Positions 51,824 through 60,420 of a stretch of 64,000 nucleotides of DNA are shown in pieces. Origin of the DNA: Neoroseomonas alkaliterrae. GTDB lineage: Bacteria; Pseudomonadota; Alphaproteobacteria; Acetobacterales; Acetobacteraceae. The notes below the pieces were generated by a model. The model searched no databases. It saw only the letters and a list, made by a program, of their open reading frames with translations, and was not told the DNA's origin. The DNA lies in assembly GCF_014199195.1 (NCBI RefSeq), contig NZ_JACIJE010000006.1:226320-290319 (forward strand). Direction: 5' to 3'. Position 1 is the first letter of the stretch. Every line of letters begins with the position of its first letter. Both the position numbers and the translations under genes were made by a program.

Positions 51824-51845
51824 CCCCCCTGCAAGGACGGCCCGC

Positions 51846-53162
51846 ATGACCACCGCCACCCTGCCGCCGCGCGCGGCCCTGCCGCCCGAGGCGGCGACCA
51901 GCCTCCATCCCGCCGACCTCGCCGCGCTGCTCGACCGGCGCGAGGCCGGGGACGCCTGGGCAGTGCTCAAGGCCCTGCCCATCGCCCGCCAGGCCGAGAC
52001 CTTCGGCTACCTCGCCGCCGGGACGCAGACCGCCATCGCCGGCATCGCGGCCCCGCGCGACGTCGCCGCGCTGCTCTCGGCCATGGACGCGGACGAGCGC
52101 GCCGATGTCTGGGGCCGCCTGCCGGAGAGCCTGCAGGAGAGCCTCGCCCCCGCGCTGGCCGCGGCCGAGCGCGAGGACATCCGCCGCCTCGCCGCCTATC
52201 CGCCCGGCACCGCCGGTGCGGTGATGACGAGCGAATACGCCGTGCTGCGCCCTGAGCAGACGGCGCGCGAGGCGCTCGACAGCCTGCGCGGCCAGGCGGC
52301 GTCGAAGGAGACGATCGCCATCGCCTATGTCCTCTCGCCCCAGCGGCGCCTGCTCGGCACCGTGGCGCTGGAGGATCTCGTCCTCGCCGCGCCGGAGCGG
52401 AGCGTGGCGTCGATCATGCGCCCCGAGCCCGCCTTCGTGCGTGTCGAGGACAGCGCGGAGGAGGCCGCGCGGCTGCTCGCCCGCTACGACCTGCCGGCCA
52501 TCCCCGTGGTCAATGGCGGGGAGGCGATGGTCGGCATCCTCACCGCCGACGACGCGATGGACGTCGCCGAGGCCGAGGCCACCACCGACTTCCACAAGGC
52601 CGGCGGCTCGGCCAGCCTCGGCGTGCCGCTGCGCGAGGCGACGATCGGCCTGCTCTACCGCAAGCGCATCGCCTGGCTGGTCGTCCTCGTCTTCGCCAAT
52701 GTCTTCTCGGGCGCCGGCATCGCCGCCTTCGAGGACGTGATCGCGGCCAATGTGGCGCTGGTCTTCTTCCTGCCGCTGCTGATCGACAGCGGCGGCAATG
52801 CCGGCAGCCAGTCCGCCACGCTCATGGTCCGCGCGCTCGCCACCGGGGAGGCGCGGATCGGCGACTGGGCGCGCATGATGCGGCGGGAGATTCTCGTCGC
52901 CGCGATGCTGGGCGGGACCATGGCGCTCGCCGTTTCCCTGCTCGGGCTGATCCGCGGCGGGCCCGAGATCGCGCTGGTCGTGGCCATGACGATGGTGCTC
53001 GTGGTCGTCGCGGGCAGCGTGATCGGGCTTTCGCTGCCCTTCGTGCTGACCCGGATGCGGCTCGATCCGGCGACGGCCTCGGCGCCGCTGATCACCTCGA
53101 TCGCCGACGCCACGGGCGTGCTCATCTACTTCGCCATCGCCTCGGCGCTGCTGGTGCCCTGA
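51846..53162 (+). CDS. mgtE: magnesium transporter MgtE
   Basis: A 438-residue MgtE channel for Mg2+ import. The N-terminal helical domain (about 1-125) and a CBS pair (about 130-245), which sense cytosolic Mg2+, precede a membrane domain of five helices. The pore motif GGNAGSQSATLMVRALA (starting about residue 316) contains the Asn-Ala-Gly-Ser-Gln signature. The first 30 residues are more Ala/Pro-rich than usual. A 195-nt leader with a short ORF lies upstream. No M-box type riboswitch was recognised. Confidence 0.92.
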   Translation: MTTATLPPRAALPPEAATSLHPADLAALLDRREAGDAWAVLKALPIARQAETFGYLAAGTQTAIAGIAAPRDVAALLSAMDADERADVWGRLPESLQESLAPALAAAEREDIRRLAAYPPGTAGAVMTSEYAVLRPEQTAREALDSLRGQAASKETIAIAYVLSPQRRLLGTVALEDLVLAAPERSVASIMRPEPAFVRVEDSAEEAARLLARYDLPAIPVVNGGEAMVGILTADDAMDVAEAEATTDFHKAGGSASLGVPLREATIGLLYRKRIAWLVVLVFANVFSGAGIAAFEDVIAANVALVFFLPLLIDSGGNAGSQSATLMVRALATGEARIGDWARMMRREILVAAMLGGTMALAVSLLGLIRGGPEIALVVAMTMVLVVVAGSVIGLSLPFVLTRMRLDPATASAPLITSIADATGVLIYFAIASALLVP

Positions 53163-53479
53163 CGCCGGGCGCCGGCCCCGATCGGGGGTTAGAGCCCGAG
53201 CGGGCGGGATCGCCTTCGGCGGAGGGGGGATCGGCCCGTTTCCGCCTCGGGCCAAGCCCCGATGCCACGCGCGGAGCAGGCCCGCGAAAGGCCGGATTCG
53301 CCTTGGGCCGGCCCGGATGGCCGTCCGCGATCGCGCCGGCCGGCGCATGCCCCGCCCCTGCCGTAGAGCGGAGTGCCGCCCCGGCTCGCCGGGCGCGGCG
53401 AGGCCCGATCGCGGGCTTGGCCGCGGCCGGTGCGGCCGCCATCCTCACCGCCCGGACCACTTCGCAGGAGAGCCCGCCG
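53163..53479. other. intergenic region between mgtE and the isochorismatase-like gene
   Basis: This 317-bp stretch is GC-rich with short inverted repeats near 53163-53260 (for example GCCGGGCGCCGGC directly after the stop, which may end mgtE transcription). An open frame continues upstream of the hydrolase start, but its composition does not look like a protein domain. No gene or clear promoter was identified. Confidence 0.4.
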
Positions 53480-54193
53480 ATGGCCGCACCCCACCGTCCG
53501 TCCTGGAAGACCGCCTGGCGCTCCTTCTATTACGCCGGCGCGCCCGAGGCGCCGGACCCGGTGCTGGTCAAGGGCAAGGTCGCGCTGCTCGTGATCGACG
53601 TGCAGAACACCTACCTCGCCCGGCCGGAGGACCGCTCCGCGCTGCCGCCCCTCGAACGCGCGCGGGAGGCCGCCTGGGACGGCTTCCACGAACGCATGCA
53701 CGGCATCGTCATCCCCACCATCGCCCGGCTGATCGAACGCTTCCGCGCCGGCGCGGGGCCGGTGATGTTCGCGCGCATCGCCTGCCTCACCCCCGACGGC
53801 GCGGACCGTTCCCTCAGCCAGAAGAAGCCGGGCTGGAACAACCTCTTCCTGCCCCATGATTCCGAGGCGTCGCAGGTGGTGCCCGCGCTCGCGCCGCGCC
53901 CGGGGGAGGTGGTGGTGACCAAGACGACGGATTCCGCCCTGACCGGGACGAACCTCCGCCTGATCTTCACGAACATGGGCATCACCCATGTCGTCTGCAC
54001 CGGCATCTTCACCGACCAGTGCGTGAGTTCGACCGTGCGCTCGCTCGCTGACGAGAGCTTCGACGTGATCGTGATCGAGGACGCCTGCGCCGCCGGCACC
54101 ATGGAGCTGCACACGCGCGAACTCGAGATCATCAACCGCATCTACTGCGAGGTGATGCGCGCGGAGGACCTGCTGGGCTACCTGCCCGCTTGA
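53480..54193 (+). CDS. isochorismatase family cysteine hydrolase
   Basis: A 237-residue cysteine hydrolase with the triad Asp in LLVIDVQNTYLA, Lys in VVTKTTDSALTGT and Cys in TDQCVSSTVRSLAD. A cis-peptide-containing GI-x-TDQCV block is typical. Members cleave isochorismate, nicotinamide, N-carbamoylsarcosine, biuret or ureidoacrylate. The long N-terminal extension with W-x-x-x-x-W-R-S-F-Y-Y is characteristic of a proteobacterial subgroup of unknown substrate. The ATG 53480 has AGGAGA upstream; the gene is 31 bp from the oxidase gene. Confidence 0.85.
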   Translation: MAAPHRPSWKTAWRSFYYAGAPEAPDPVLVKGKVALLVIDVQNTYLARPEDRSALPPLERAREAAWDGFHERMHGIVIPTIARLIERFRAGAGPVMFARIACLTPDGADRSLSQKKPGWNNLFLPHDSEASQVVPALAPRPGEVVVTKTTDSALTGTNLRLIFTNMGITHVVCTGIFTDQCVSSTVRSLADESFDVIVIEDACAAGTMELHTRELEIINRIYCEVMRAEDLLGYLPA

Positions 54194-54224
54194 CCGCGGG
54201 CGGGGCGGGCGCAGGATCGCGGCC

Positions 54225-55631
54225 ATGGACACGCTCGACCACCTCGCCGCGACGCTCGGCCCCCGCAACTGTCTCACCTCGGCCGAGGACATGGCGCCCT
54301 ATGCCGTGGACTGGCGCGGCGCCTATCGCGGCCTGCCGCGCGCGGTGCTGCGCCCCGCGAGCACGGAGGAGGTCGCCGCCGCGGTGCGCGCCTGCGCCGC
54401 CGAGGGGCTCGCCATCGTGCCGGCGGGCGGGCGGACCGGCCTGTGCGGCGGCGCCGTCGTCTCCGACAACGGGCCGCCCGCGGTGGTGATGAGCCTCGAG
54501 CGCATGAACCGCATCCGCGCGGTGGATGCGCGCGACTTCTCCCTCATCGCAGAGGCGGGCTGCGTCATCCAGACCGTGCAGCAGGCGGCCGCGGCGGTGG
54601 ACCGGCTCTTCCCGCTCTCCTGGGGCGCGCAGGGCTCGGCCATGGTCGGCGGCGCGCTCTCCACCAATGCGGGGGGCATCCGCACCATCCGCTGGGGCAA
54701 TGCGCGCGACCTCGTGCTGGGGCTCGAGGTGGTGCTGCCCGATGGCCGCGTGCTCAACGACCTCAGGCGCGTGCGCAAGGACAATTCCGGCTATGCGCTG
54801 CGCCATCTGTTCCTGGGCGGGGAGGGGACGCTCGGCGTCATCACCGCCGCCGCGCTGCGTCTCGTGCCGGCGCTCAGGCGTGTCGAGACCGCCTTCGTCG
54901 CCGTGCCCTCGCCCGAGGCGGCGCTCGATCTGCTCTCGCGCGTCATGGGCTCGGGGGCGGAGGTGATCGCCTTCGAGCTCATCATCCGCGAATGCCTCAG
55001 GATCGTGGACCGGAATGGCATCGGCATCCGCATCCCCCTGCCGCTCGACAGCCCCTGGTATGTGATGGTCGAGCTCGCCGCCGCGCATCCCTCGGTGCCG
55101 CTGCGCGGGATGCTGGAGGAGACGCTGGCCGAAGCCGCCGAGGCCGGCGAGGCGACGGATGCCGCCCTCGCCGACAGCGAGGCCCAGCGCGCGAATTTCT
55201 GGCGCATCCGCGAGGACTACCCCGACTGCGCCCGGCGCGAGGGGCCTGCGATCAGCACCGACACCTCGGTGCCCGTCTCGGCGGTGCCGGCCTTCCTCGG
55301 GCGCGTGGAGAAGGCGCTCTCCGCGCGCTGGCCGGAAGGGCGGCTGCAGGCCCTCGGCCATGCGGGGGACGGGAACATCCATGTCTCCCTCGGCGCGCCG
55401 GCCGGGATGGACCGCGAGGCCTGGACTGCCCGCGCGGGGGAAGCCGAGGCGCTGGTCAACGCCATCGCCGTGGACCTCGGCGGTTCCTTCTCGGCCGAGC
55501 ACGGCATCGGGCAGTCGAAGCGACACGCCATGGCCACGCACAAGGATCCGGTCGCGCTCGACGTGATGCGCGCGGTGAAGGCGGCGATAGACCCGCTGGG
55601 CACGATGAACCCGGGCAAGATGCTGCCCTGA
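54225..55631 (+). CDS. FAD-linked D-2-hydroxyacid oxidase/dehydrogenase (GlcD/D-LDH family)
   Basis: A 468-residue PCMH-type flavoprotein oxidising D-2-hydroxy acids (D-lactate, glycolate, D-2-hydroxyglutarate). The FAD domain has IVPAGGRTGLCGGAV and GGALSTNAGGIRTIRWGNARD; the C-terminal domain has the metal-binding GHAGDGNIH and the closing SAEHGIGQSKR. It resembles GlcD but lacks GlcE/GlcF partners nearby. Next to tetronate catabolism genes (convergent, 22 bp), a role in oxidising the derived hydroxy acids is possible but unproven. Confidence 0.88.
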   Translation: MDTLDHLAATLGPRNCLTSAEDMAPYAVDWRGAYRGLPRAVLRPASTEEVAAAVRACAAEGLAIVPAGGRTGLCGGAVVSDNGPPAVVMSLERMNRIRAVDARDFSLIAEAGCVIQTVQQAAAAVDRLFPLSWGAQGSAMVGGALSTNAGGIRTIRWGNARDLVLGLEVVLPDGRVLNDLRRVRKDNSGYALRHLFLGGEGTLGVITAAALRLVPALRRVETAFVAVPSPEAALDLLSRVMGSGAEVIAFELIIRECLRIVDRNGIGIRIPLPLDSPWYVMVELAAAHPSVPLRGMLEETLAEAAEAGEATDAALADSEAQRANFWRIREDYPDCARREGPAISTDTSVPVSAVPAFLGRVEKALSARWPEGRLQALGHAGDGNIHVSLGAPAGMDREAWTARAGEAEALVNAIAVDLGGSFSAEHGIGQSKRHAMATHKDPVALDVMRAVKAAIDPLGTMNPGKMLP

Positions 55632-55653
55632 GCGCGCAAGGGCGGGCTGCGCC

Positions 55654-56286
55654 TCACCCGAAGGCCGCGAGCAGCTCCTCCACCTGGGCGGGCGTCAGAA
55701 GGCGCGGATTGGCCCCGCGCAGCAGCAGCGCGAGGCGGGCCGATTCCTCCAGCTCCTCGGCCGCCGCCACGGCATCGGCCAGCGTCGCGCCGCTGACCAC
55801 CGGCCCGTGATTGGCGAGCAGCACCGCCTTCGCTCCCTTCGCCGCCGCGTGGATCTCGGCCTCCATCGCCGCATCGCCCGGCCTGTAGTAGCGGATGACC
55901 GGCAGGGTGCGGCCCACGCGCATGACGAAATAGGGCGTCAGCGGCGGGATCGGCGCTGTCTCGCCGGGCTCGGCCAGGCAGCCGATGGCGGTGGCGTAGG
56001 TCGAGTGCAGATGCACCACCGCCCCGGCATCGGGCCGCGCGGTCAGCACGGCGCGATGCATGAACACCTCCTTCGAGGGCCTGTCGCCGCCGATGTGGTT
56101 CCACGCGGCGTCGAGCCTGCTGATCCGCGCGGGATCGAGCCGGCCGAGGCAGGAATTGGTCGGCGTCATCAGGTAGCCGTCGGGCAGGCGCACGCTGATG
56201 TTGCCCGCCGTGCCGACCGAATAGCCGCGCTGGAACAGCGAGGCGCCGAGCGCGGCCAGTTCCTCGCGGATCGCCGCCTCATCCAT
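55654..56286 (-). CDS. otnC: 3-oxo-tetronate 4-phosphate decarboxylase (class II aldolase family)
   Basis: A 210-residue zinc class II aldolase/adducin-fold protein. Zinc and acid residues are E73, H92 and H94 (VVHLHSTYAT), with a third His in LLANHGPVV. The opening FQRGYSVGTAGNISVRLPDGYLMTPTN is diagnostic of OtnC-type decarboxylases, which convert 3-oxo-tetronate 4-phosphate to dihydroxyacetone phosphate. It is coupled to the kinase OtnK by an 8-bp overlap. The classical partners OtnI and the tetronate dehydrogenase are missing from this stretch. Confidence 0.85.
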   Translation of the reverse strand: MDEAAIREELAALGASLFQRGYSVGTAGNISVRLPDGYLMTPTNSCLGRLDPARISRLDAAWNHIGGDRPSKEVFMHRAVLTARPDAGAVVHLHSTYATAIGCLAEPGETAPIPPLTPYFVMRVGRTLPVIRYYRPGDAAMEAEIHAAAKGAKAVLLANHGPVVSGATLADAVAAAEELEESARLALLLRGANPRLLTPAQVEELLAAFG

Positions 56287-57538
56287 GGTGGAACGCCTTC
56301 AGGAAGAAGTCGCGCGCGCCGAAATTGCCCGATTTCAGCGCGAGGTGGATGCCGCGCGGCTCCGCGAAGGTCCAGGGCACGCCGGGATCGATCTCGGGGC
56401 CGATGCGCAGCGCGGTGACGCCGAGGCGCTGCACCACCGCCCCCGATGTCTCCCCGCCCGCCACCACGAGGCGGCCGACGCCGCGCGCGACCAGGCCCTC
56501 GGCGATGGTCGCGACCGCCTCCTCGACCAGCGCGCCGGCGGCCTCGCGGCCCAGCCGCGCCTGCAGCGCCGCGACCTTCTCGGGCGTCGCGCTGGCGGCG
56601 ATGACGACGGGCCGCGCGGCCTCCAGCCGGCCCTCCGCCCAGCCCAGCGCCTGGGCGGCCAGCGCCGCGGCATCGGGAGTCGCGAGCGCATCGAGTTCGA
56701 GCACCGGCACATGGTCCCGCGCCAGCCCGATCTGGCCGAGCGTGGCGCGCGAGCACGATCCCGCCACCACCGCCGCGGCACCCTGCATCGGTGGCAGCGA
56801 GGCCGCGTCGCTGCGCGCGGGCAGCAGCCCGGCGCGGCGGAAATTCTCCGGCAGGCCCATCGCCACGCCGGAGCCGCCGGTGACGAGCGCATGCGGCGCC
56901 ACCGCCTCGCCGATCGCCAACAGATGCGCATCCGTCACCGCATCCACGATCGCCCAGCGCCGGCCGGCATCGGCAAGGCGCGTCATCTCGCGCCGGATCG
57001 CCGCCGCGCCCTGCTCGACCACGCCGAAGGGCACGAGCCCGACGCCGCCATCGGTCTGGCGCGAGAGCACGCGCACGAGGTTCGGGTCGGTCATCGGCGT
57101 CAGCGGGTGATTCTCCATCCCGCTCTCGTTCAGCAGCGCGCCGCCGACGAAGAGATGGCCGAGATAGACGGTCCGCCCGTTGGTCGGGAAGGCCGGGCAG
57201 GCGATGGCGAAGCCCGCGCCGAGCCGCTTCAGCAGCGCATCGCCCACCGGCCCGATATTGCCGGCATCGGTGCTGTCGAAGGTGGAGCAGTATTTCCAGA
57301 ATACCTGCCGCGCACCCGCCCCGGTCAGCGCGTCGCAGGCGGCGAGCGACTGCGCCACGGCATCGCCCACCGGCGCGGTGCGGATCTTGAGCGCGACGAT
57401 GACGGCATTGGCCTCGGGCAGCGGCCCCTCCGGCACGCCGATCACCTGCACCGCCGACATGCCCTGCTTGACGAGGGTGTTGGCGAGGTCGGTCGCGCCG
57501 GTGAAGTCGTCGGCGATGCAGCCCAGGAGAAGGGGCAT
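56279..57538 (-). CDS. otnK: 3-oxo-tetronate kinase (four-carbon acid sugar kinase)
   Basis: A 419-residue two-domain kinase (formerly DUF1537). The N-terminal ADDFTGATDLANTLVKQGM binds the sugar acid and the C-terminal VVAGGETSGAVVQRLG binds ATP. The substrate is a 3-oxo-tetronate, made by oxidation of D-threonate, L-threonate or D-erythronate, which is phosphorylated at C4. It is the first of the otnK-otnC pair and 13 bp from the cupin gene upstream, on the same strand as the pterin-like cluster. Confidence 0.88.
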   Translation of the reverse strand: MPLLLGCIADDFTGATDLANTLVKQGMSAVQVIGVPEGPLPEANAVIVALKIRTAPVGDAVAQSLAACDALTGAGARQVFWKYCSTFDSTDAGNIGPVGDALLKRLGAGFAIACPAFPTNGRTVYLGHLFVGGALLNESGMENHPLTPMTDPNLVRVLSRQTDGGVGLVPFGVVEQGAAAIRREMTRLADAGRRWAIVDAVTDAHLLAIGEAVAPHALVTGGSGVAMGLPENFRRAGLLPARSDAASLPPMQGAAAVVAGSCSRATLGQIGLARDHVPVLELDALATPDAAALAAQALGWAEGRLEAARPVVIAASATPEKVAALQARLGREAAGALVEEAVATIAEGLVARGVGRLVVAGGETSGAVVQRLGVTALRIGPEIDPGVPWTFAEPRGIHLALKSGNFGARDFFLKAFHHG

Positions 57539-57551
57539 GGTCGGTGGTCCT

Positions 57552-58037
57552 TCAGAAGATCGGCGTGCCGTCCTTGCGGAAATAGACGGAGCGCCCGTCG
57601 GGCCCGGGGCGGATCATCAGGTCGTCATCCGGGTAGGTCACATGCTCGAAGGGCGTGCGGTCGCCGATCTCGAGATAGAGGCAATCCGTGGTGCCGCGGT
57701 TGACGAGGTGATGGGCATCCCCCGTGCCGGCGCGAAAGCCGGCGCACATGCCGGCCCTCATCGGCGTCTCGCCGGCATTCGTGACCAGCGTGCACTCGCC
57801 CTCGAGGATGTAGACGAACTCGTCCTGCTTCTCGTGCGCGTGGCGCAGGGCGGAGGCGGCGCCGGGCGGCAGGCGGGTGAGGTTCACCCCGAAATTCCGC
57901 AGCCCGAAGATGTCGCCGAGGACGCGCTTCTCCCGCCCGCCGATCTTCGTCACGAGATCGGGCGGGTAGCCCGAGGGCCTCGCGCGCGGCGGCACCTCGG
58001 CCGCGGTCACGGCGATCGGCGGGGCGGTATCCGGCAT
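57552..58037 (-). CDS. cupin domain protein
   Basis: A 161-residue single-cupin protein. Motif 1 (RHAHEKQDEFVYILEGECTL) has the two His and Glu metal ligands, and motif 2 (FRAGTGDAHHLVNRG) has a His. The start is ATG 58035-58037 with GGAGGA upstream. It lies between OtnK and the methyltransferase, so it could belong to either gene group. Such small cupins may act as isomerases, dioxygenases or sensors; no specific role can be assigned. Confidence 0.8.
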   Translation of the reverse strand: MPDTAPPIAVTAAEVPPRARPSGYPPDLVTKIGGREKRVLGDIFGLRNFGVNLTRLPPGAASALRHAHEKQDEFVYILEGECTLVTNAGETPMRAGMCAGFRAGTGDAHHLVNRGTTDCLYLEIGDRTPFEHVTYPDDDLMIRPGPDGRSVYFRKDGTPIF

Positions 58038-58047
58038 GGCGTCCTCC

Positions 58048-58923
58048 TCATTCCGGCGGGGGCAGGGCGAGCAGGTCGAGATGGCCGATCCGCACCGAGA
58101 GCCTGCCCCGGGCGGCCTGCGCGCGCCGCGCGGCGATCCAGTCCTCGATGGCGGAGGCCTGGCGCCGTTCCCAGGCGAGGGCGGCCGCGCCGTGGCCGTC
58201 GGCGATCGCCGCGGCGAAGGCGCTGTCCCTCCTGTCCACCAGCCAGTCCGAAGGCCCGCGCAGCACCGTGAAGCCGCGCGCGGCGAAGGCCTCGGCGATC
58301 GCGGCCGGCGCCGCGGGGCCGAGGGCGATGCCGCCGAAGCCCTTGTCGCGCCGCTGGTCGCGGCGGAAGCCACGCATCACCAGCGCATCGGCGCGGTGGG
58401 GCGGGGCGAAGTGCTCGCGCCCCGTCACGTTCAGCGCGGCGTAGAAGGGCAGCCGCCGCGCCGCGCAGGCCGCCGCCATGCGCTCGATCCAGTCCCGTGA
58501 GACGAGGTCGCACAGCGCCGTGTTCACCACCGCGTCCACGCGCCCGAGCGGCAGGTTGTCCGGCGCCTCCGCGAGATCGGCGACCAGCCCCTCGATGCGC
58601 CAGGCGCCCGTCGGCGCATGGACCAGCAGCGTGCGCCGGGCGGGCCAGGTGGCCGTCCAGCCGACGGCCCCGGCGCGCTCGGCGATGGTCTCGAAGGCGC
58701 GTTCCAGCAGCGCGGCGTCGGCATCCACCAGCGTCCAGGCCTGCGGGCGCTCGATGAAATGGCCGAGCCAGCGCAGCAGGCTGCCCGTCCCGGCGCCGAG
58801 GTCGAGCAGGCGCGGCCGCGCCGGCAGCGCCGCGGCGAGATGCAGCGCGAGCCCGATGCTGCGCGCCGCCGCGTCGTGCGGCTCGCGCAGGTCGAGCCAG
58901 TCGCCGTCGAAGGATTCCGCCAT
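58048..58923 (-). CDS. class I SAM-dependent methyltransferase (pterin-like cluster)
   Basis: A 291-residue methyltransferase. Motif I is LLDLGAGTGSLLRWLG, and the acidic post-I strand is WTLVDADAALL. The N-terminal SFDGDWLDLREPHDAAARS, also seen in methyltransferases found beside such glycosyltransferases, is a useful subfamily mark. It starts at ATG 58921-58923 inside the GT4 stop (ATGA), so it is translated together with the glycosyltransferase. The substrate is probably the glycosylated product, but this is inferred. Confidence 0.8.
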   Translation of the reverse strand: MAESFDGDWLDLREPHDAAARSIGLALHLAAALPARPRLLDLGAGTGSLLRWLGHFIERPQAWTLVDADAALLERAFETIAERAGAVGWTATWPARRTLLVHAPTGAWRIEGLVADLAEAPDNLPLGRVDAVVNTALCDLVSRDWIERMAAACAARRLPFYAALNVTGREHFAPPHRADALVMRGFRRDQRRDKGFGGIALGPAAPAAIAEAFAARGFTVLRGPSDWLVDRRDSAFAAAIADGHGAAALAWERRQASAIEDWIAARRAQAARGRLSVRIGHLDLLALPPPE

Positions 58924-59969
58924 CAGCCCCAGGCCCTGGCGAGTTCCGCGCGGAAGGCCTCGGCGCGGTCGGGCCAGCGGGGCAGGGCCTGCCCGGCCTT
59001 CCAGGACGCCTCGGCCATCTCGGCGCGCAGCCCGGTGTCGAAGATCGGCCGGCGCATGCCCTTGGAGAGCGAGGCCACGTCATCCACCGGCGAGACGATG
59101 GCCGAGCCCGGCGCGACCACCTCGGCGATCGCGCCGCCGGCGGTGATGGCGAGCGGCAGGCCGCGCGCCATGGCCTCGGCCGCGGCCATGCCATAGCCCT
59201 CCCAGCGCGTCGCCAGGGCGAAGAGGTCGGCGCGGTGATAGAGCGCCTCGAGCGCCTCGCCCGTGACCTCGCCGGCGAAGGTCACGCGGGAGGCGATGCC
59301 GAGTTCCTCGGCGAGCGCGCGCAGCCCGTGCGCATGGGTCGGGTCGCGCCGATCGTCGCCGGCGATGGTCAGGCTCCATTCGAGGTCGGTCAGCCGCGCC
59401 AGCGCCTTGAGCAGCACGTCATGCCCCTTGCGCGGCACCAGCGTGCCGACCGAGAGGATGGCGCAGCCGGGGCCGCCCGAGCCCGCCGCGCGCGGGGCGG
59501 GGTCGGTGCCCGGCTCGACCACGCCGATGCGCGCGGGATCGGCGCCGAATTCCTCCGGCAGGCGGCGCGCCGTGAGGGCGGAGGTGCAGACCAGCCGCGC
59601 GCAGGCGCCGAAAAGCGCGCGCTCCTTGGCCTTGAGCACGGTGCGGACGGAATCCGGCGCGCCGTGTTCGAGCGCCGTCGGGTGATGGATCAGCGCGACG
59701 GCGCGGCGCGCCTGCAGCTCCTGGGCCAGCGGCAGGAAGGCGGGCAGGCCCAGACCGTCAATGACGATGCGCGCATCGGCGGGCAGTGCGGCGAGCGCGG
59801 CGCGCGCGCCCTCGCTCGCCGCGTCGTCCGGGGCGGGGTGCGTGCCGGGCAGTTCCACCACCTCGACCGTCTCGCCCAGCGCGCGCAGCCCCTCCACCAT
59901 GCGCCTGTCGTAGATGTACCCGCCCGAGATCGCCGCGAAGGGCCCCGGCACCAGCAGGTGGATGGTCAC
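58923..59969 (-). CDS. family 4 glycosyltransferase (pterin-like cluster)
   Basis: A 348-residue GT-B enzyme. The C-terminal domain has SVGTLVPRKGHDVLLKALARL, the donor phosphate contact, and RWEGYGMAAAEAMARGLPLA with the E-x7-E motif of GT4. The N-terminal Rossmann half is short and starts at GTG 59967-59969, overlapping the PTPS-like stop. It lies in one transcription unit with pterin-type enzymes, reminiscent of the cyanobacterial pteridine glycosyltransferases that make cyanopterin; this comparison is from context. Confidence 0.83.
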   Translation of the reverse strand: MTIHLLVPGPFAAISGGYIYDRRMVEGLRALGETVEVVELPGTHPAPDDAASEGARAALAALPADARIVIDGLGLPAFLPLAQELQARRAVALIHHPTALEHGAPDSVRTVLKAKERALFGACARLVCTSALTARRLPEEFGADPARIGVVEPGTDPAPRAAGSGGPGCAILSVGTLVPRKGHDVLLKALARLTDLEWSLTIAGDDRRDPTHAHGLRALAEELGIASRVTFAGEVTGEALEALYHRADLFALATRWEGYGMAAAEAMARGLPLAITAGGAIAEVVAPGSAIVSPVDDVASLSKGMRRPIFDTGLRAEMAEASWKAGQALPRWPDRAEAFRAELARAWG

Positions 59970-60370
59970 GGCGCGGGCGGGCCTTCGAAGGCGGCCCAGG
60001 CGATGTGGCTCTCGCGCAGCAGCACCTTGAGCCCCGTCACCGCGCGGCCGCCCTCGCCGAGCCGCCCCTCGGCCAGCGCGGCCGAGAGCAGGCGGTGGAT
60101 ATGGGCGCAGAGGAACTCGGTGGTGGTGTTCTGGCCGGCGAATTGCGGCTCGGCATCGAGGTTGCGGTAGTCGAAGCCGTCGAGGATGCGGCGCAGCTCG
60201 ACCTTCGCCGCGGCGATGTCCACGAGCAGGTTCAGCCGGTCGAGCCGCGGCGCACGGAACTCCGCCTCGACGATGAAGGTCGCGCCGTGCAGGCGCTGCG
60301 CCGGCCCGAATTCCTCCCCGCGGAAGGAATGGGCGATCATCACATGGTCCACGACGGTGAGGCTGTACAT
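59966..60370 (-). CDS. PTPS/QueD-fold protein with altered active site
   Basis: A 134-residue T-fold protein of the 6-pyruvoyl/6-carboxytetrahydropterin synthase family. Compared with QueD, zinc ligand H16 is kept (IAHSFRG) and H31 is kept, but H33 is Ala (RLHGATF). The catalytic Cys27 is Ala (GPAQRLHG) and the triad His71 is Tyr (GFDYRNLD). The Asp at the Asp-His pair and the substrate Glu (RESHIAWA) remain. Normal QueD chemistry is therefore unlikely. No QueC/QueE is nearby. The ATG at 60368-60370 gives the standard N-terminus. The gene is coupled to GT4 by a 4-bp overlap. Confidence 0.8.
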   Translation of the reverse strand: MYSLTVVDHVMIAHSFRGEEFGPAQRLHGATFIVEAEFRAPRLDRLNLLVDIAAAKVELRRILDGFDYRNLDAEPQFAGQNTTTEFLCAHIHRLLSAALAEGRLGEGGRAVTGLKVLLRESHIAWAAFEGPPAP

Positions 60371-60420
60371 GCGGCCGTTGTAGCCGCGCCCCCGCGCGGC
60401 GTCACCCGCGCGCCTCCGCC

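Noticed and set aside
51561..51845. M-box or other Mg2+ riboswitch in the mgtE leader
   Set aside because: I could not see the conserved three-stem core; the leader is too short and dominated by the short ORF and two GC-rich hairpins.
59966..60370. QueD of the queuosine pathway
   Set aside because: Catalytic Cys and a zinc His are missing and no queC, queE or queF is nearby.
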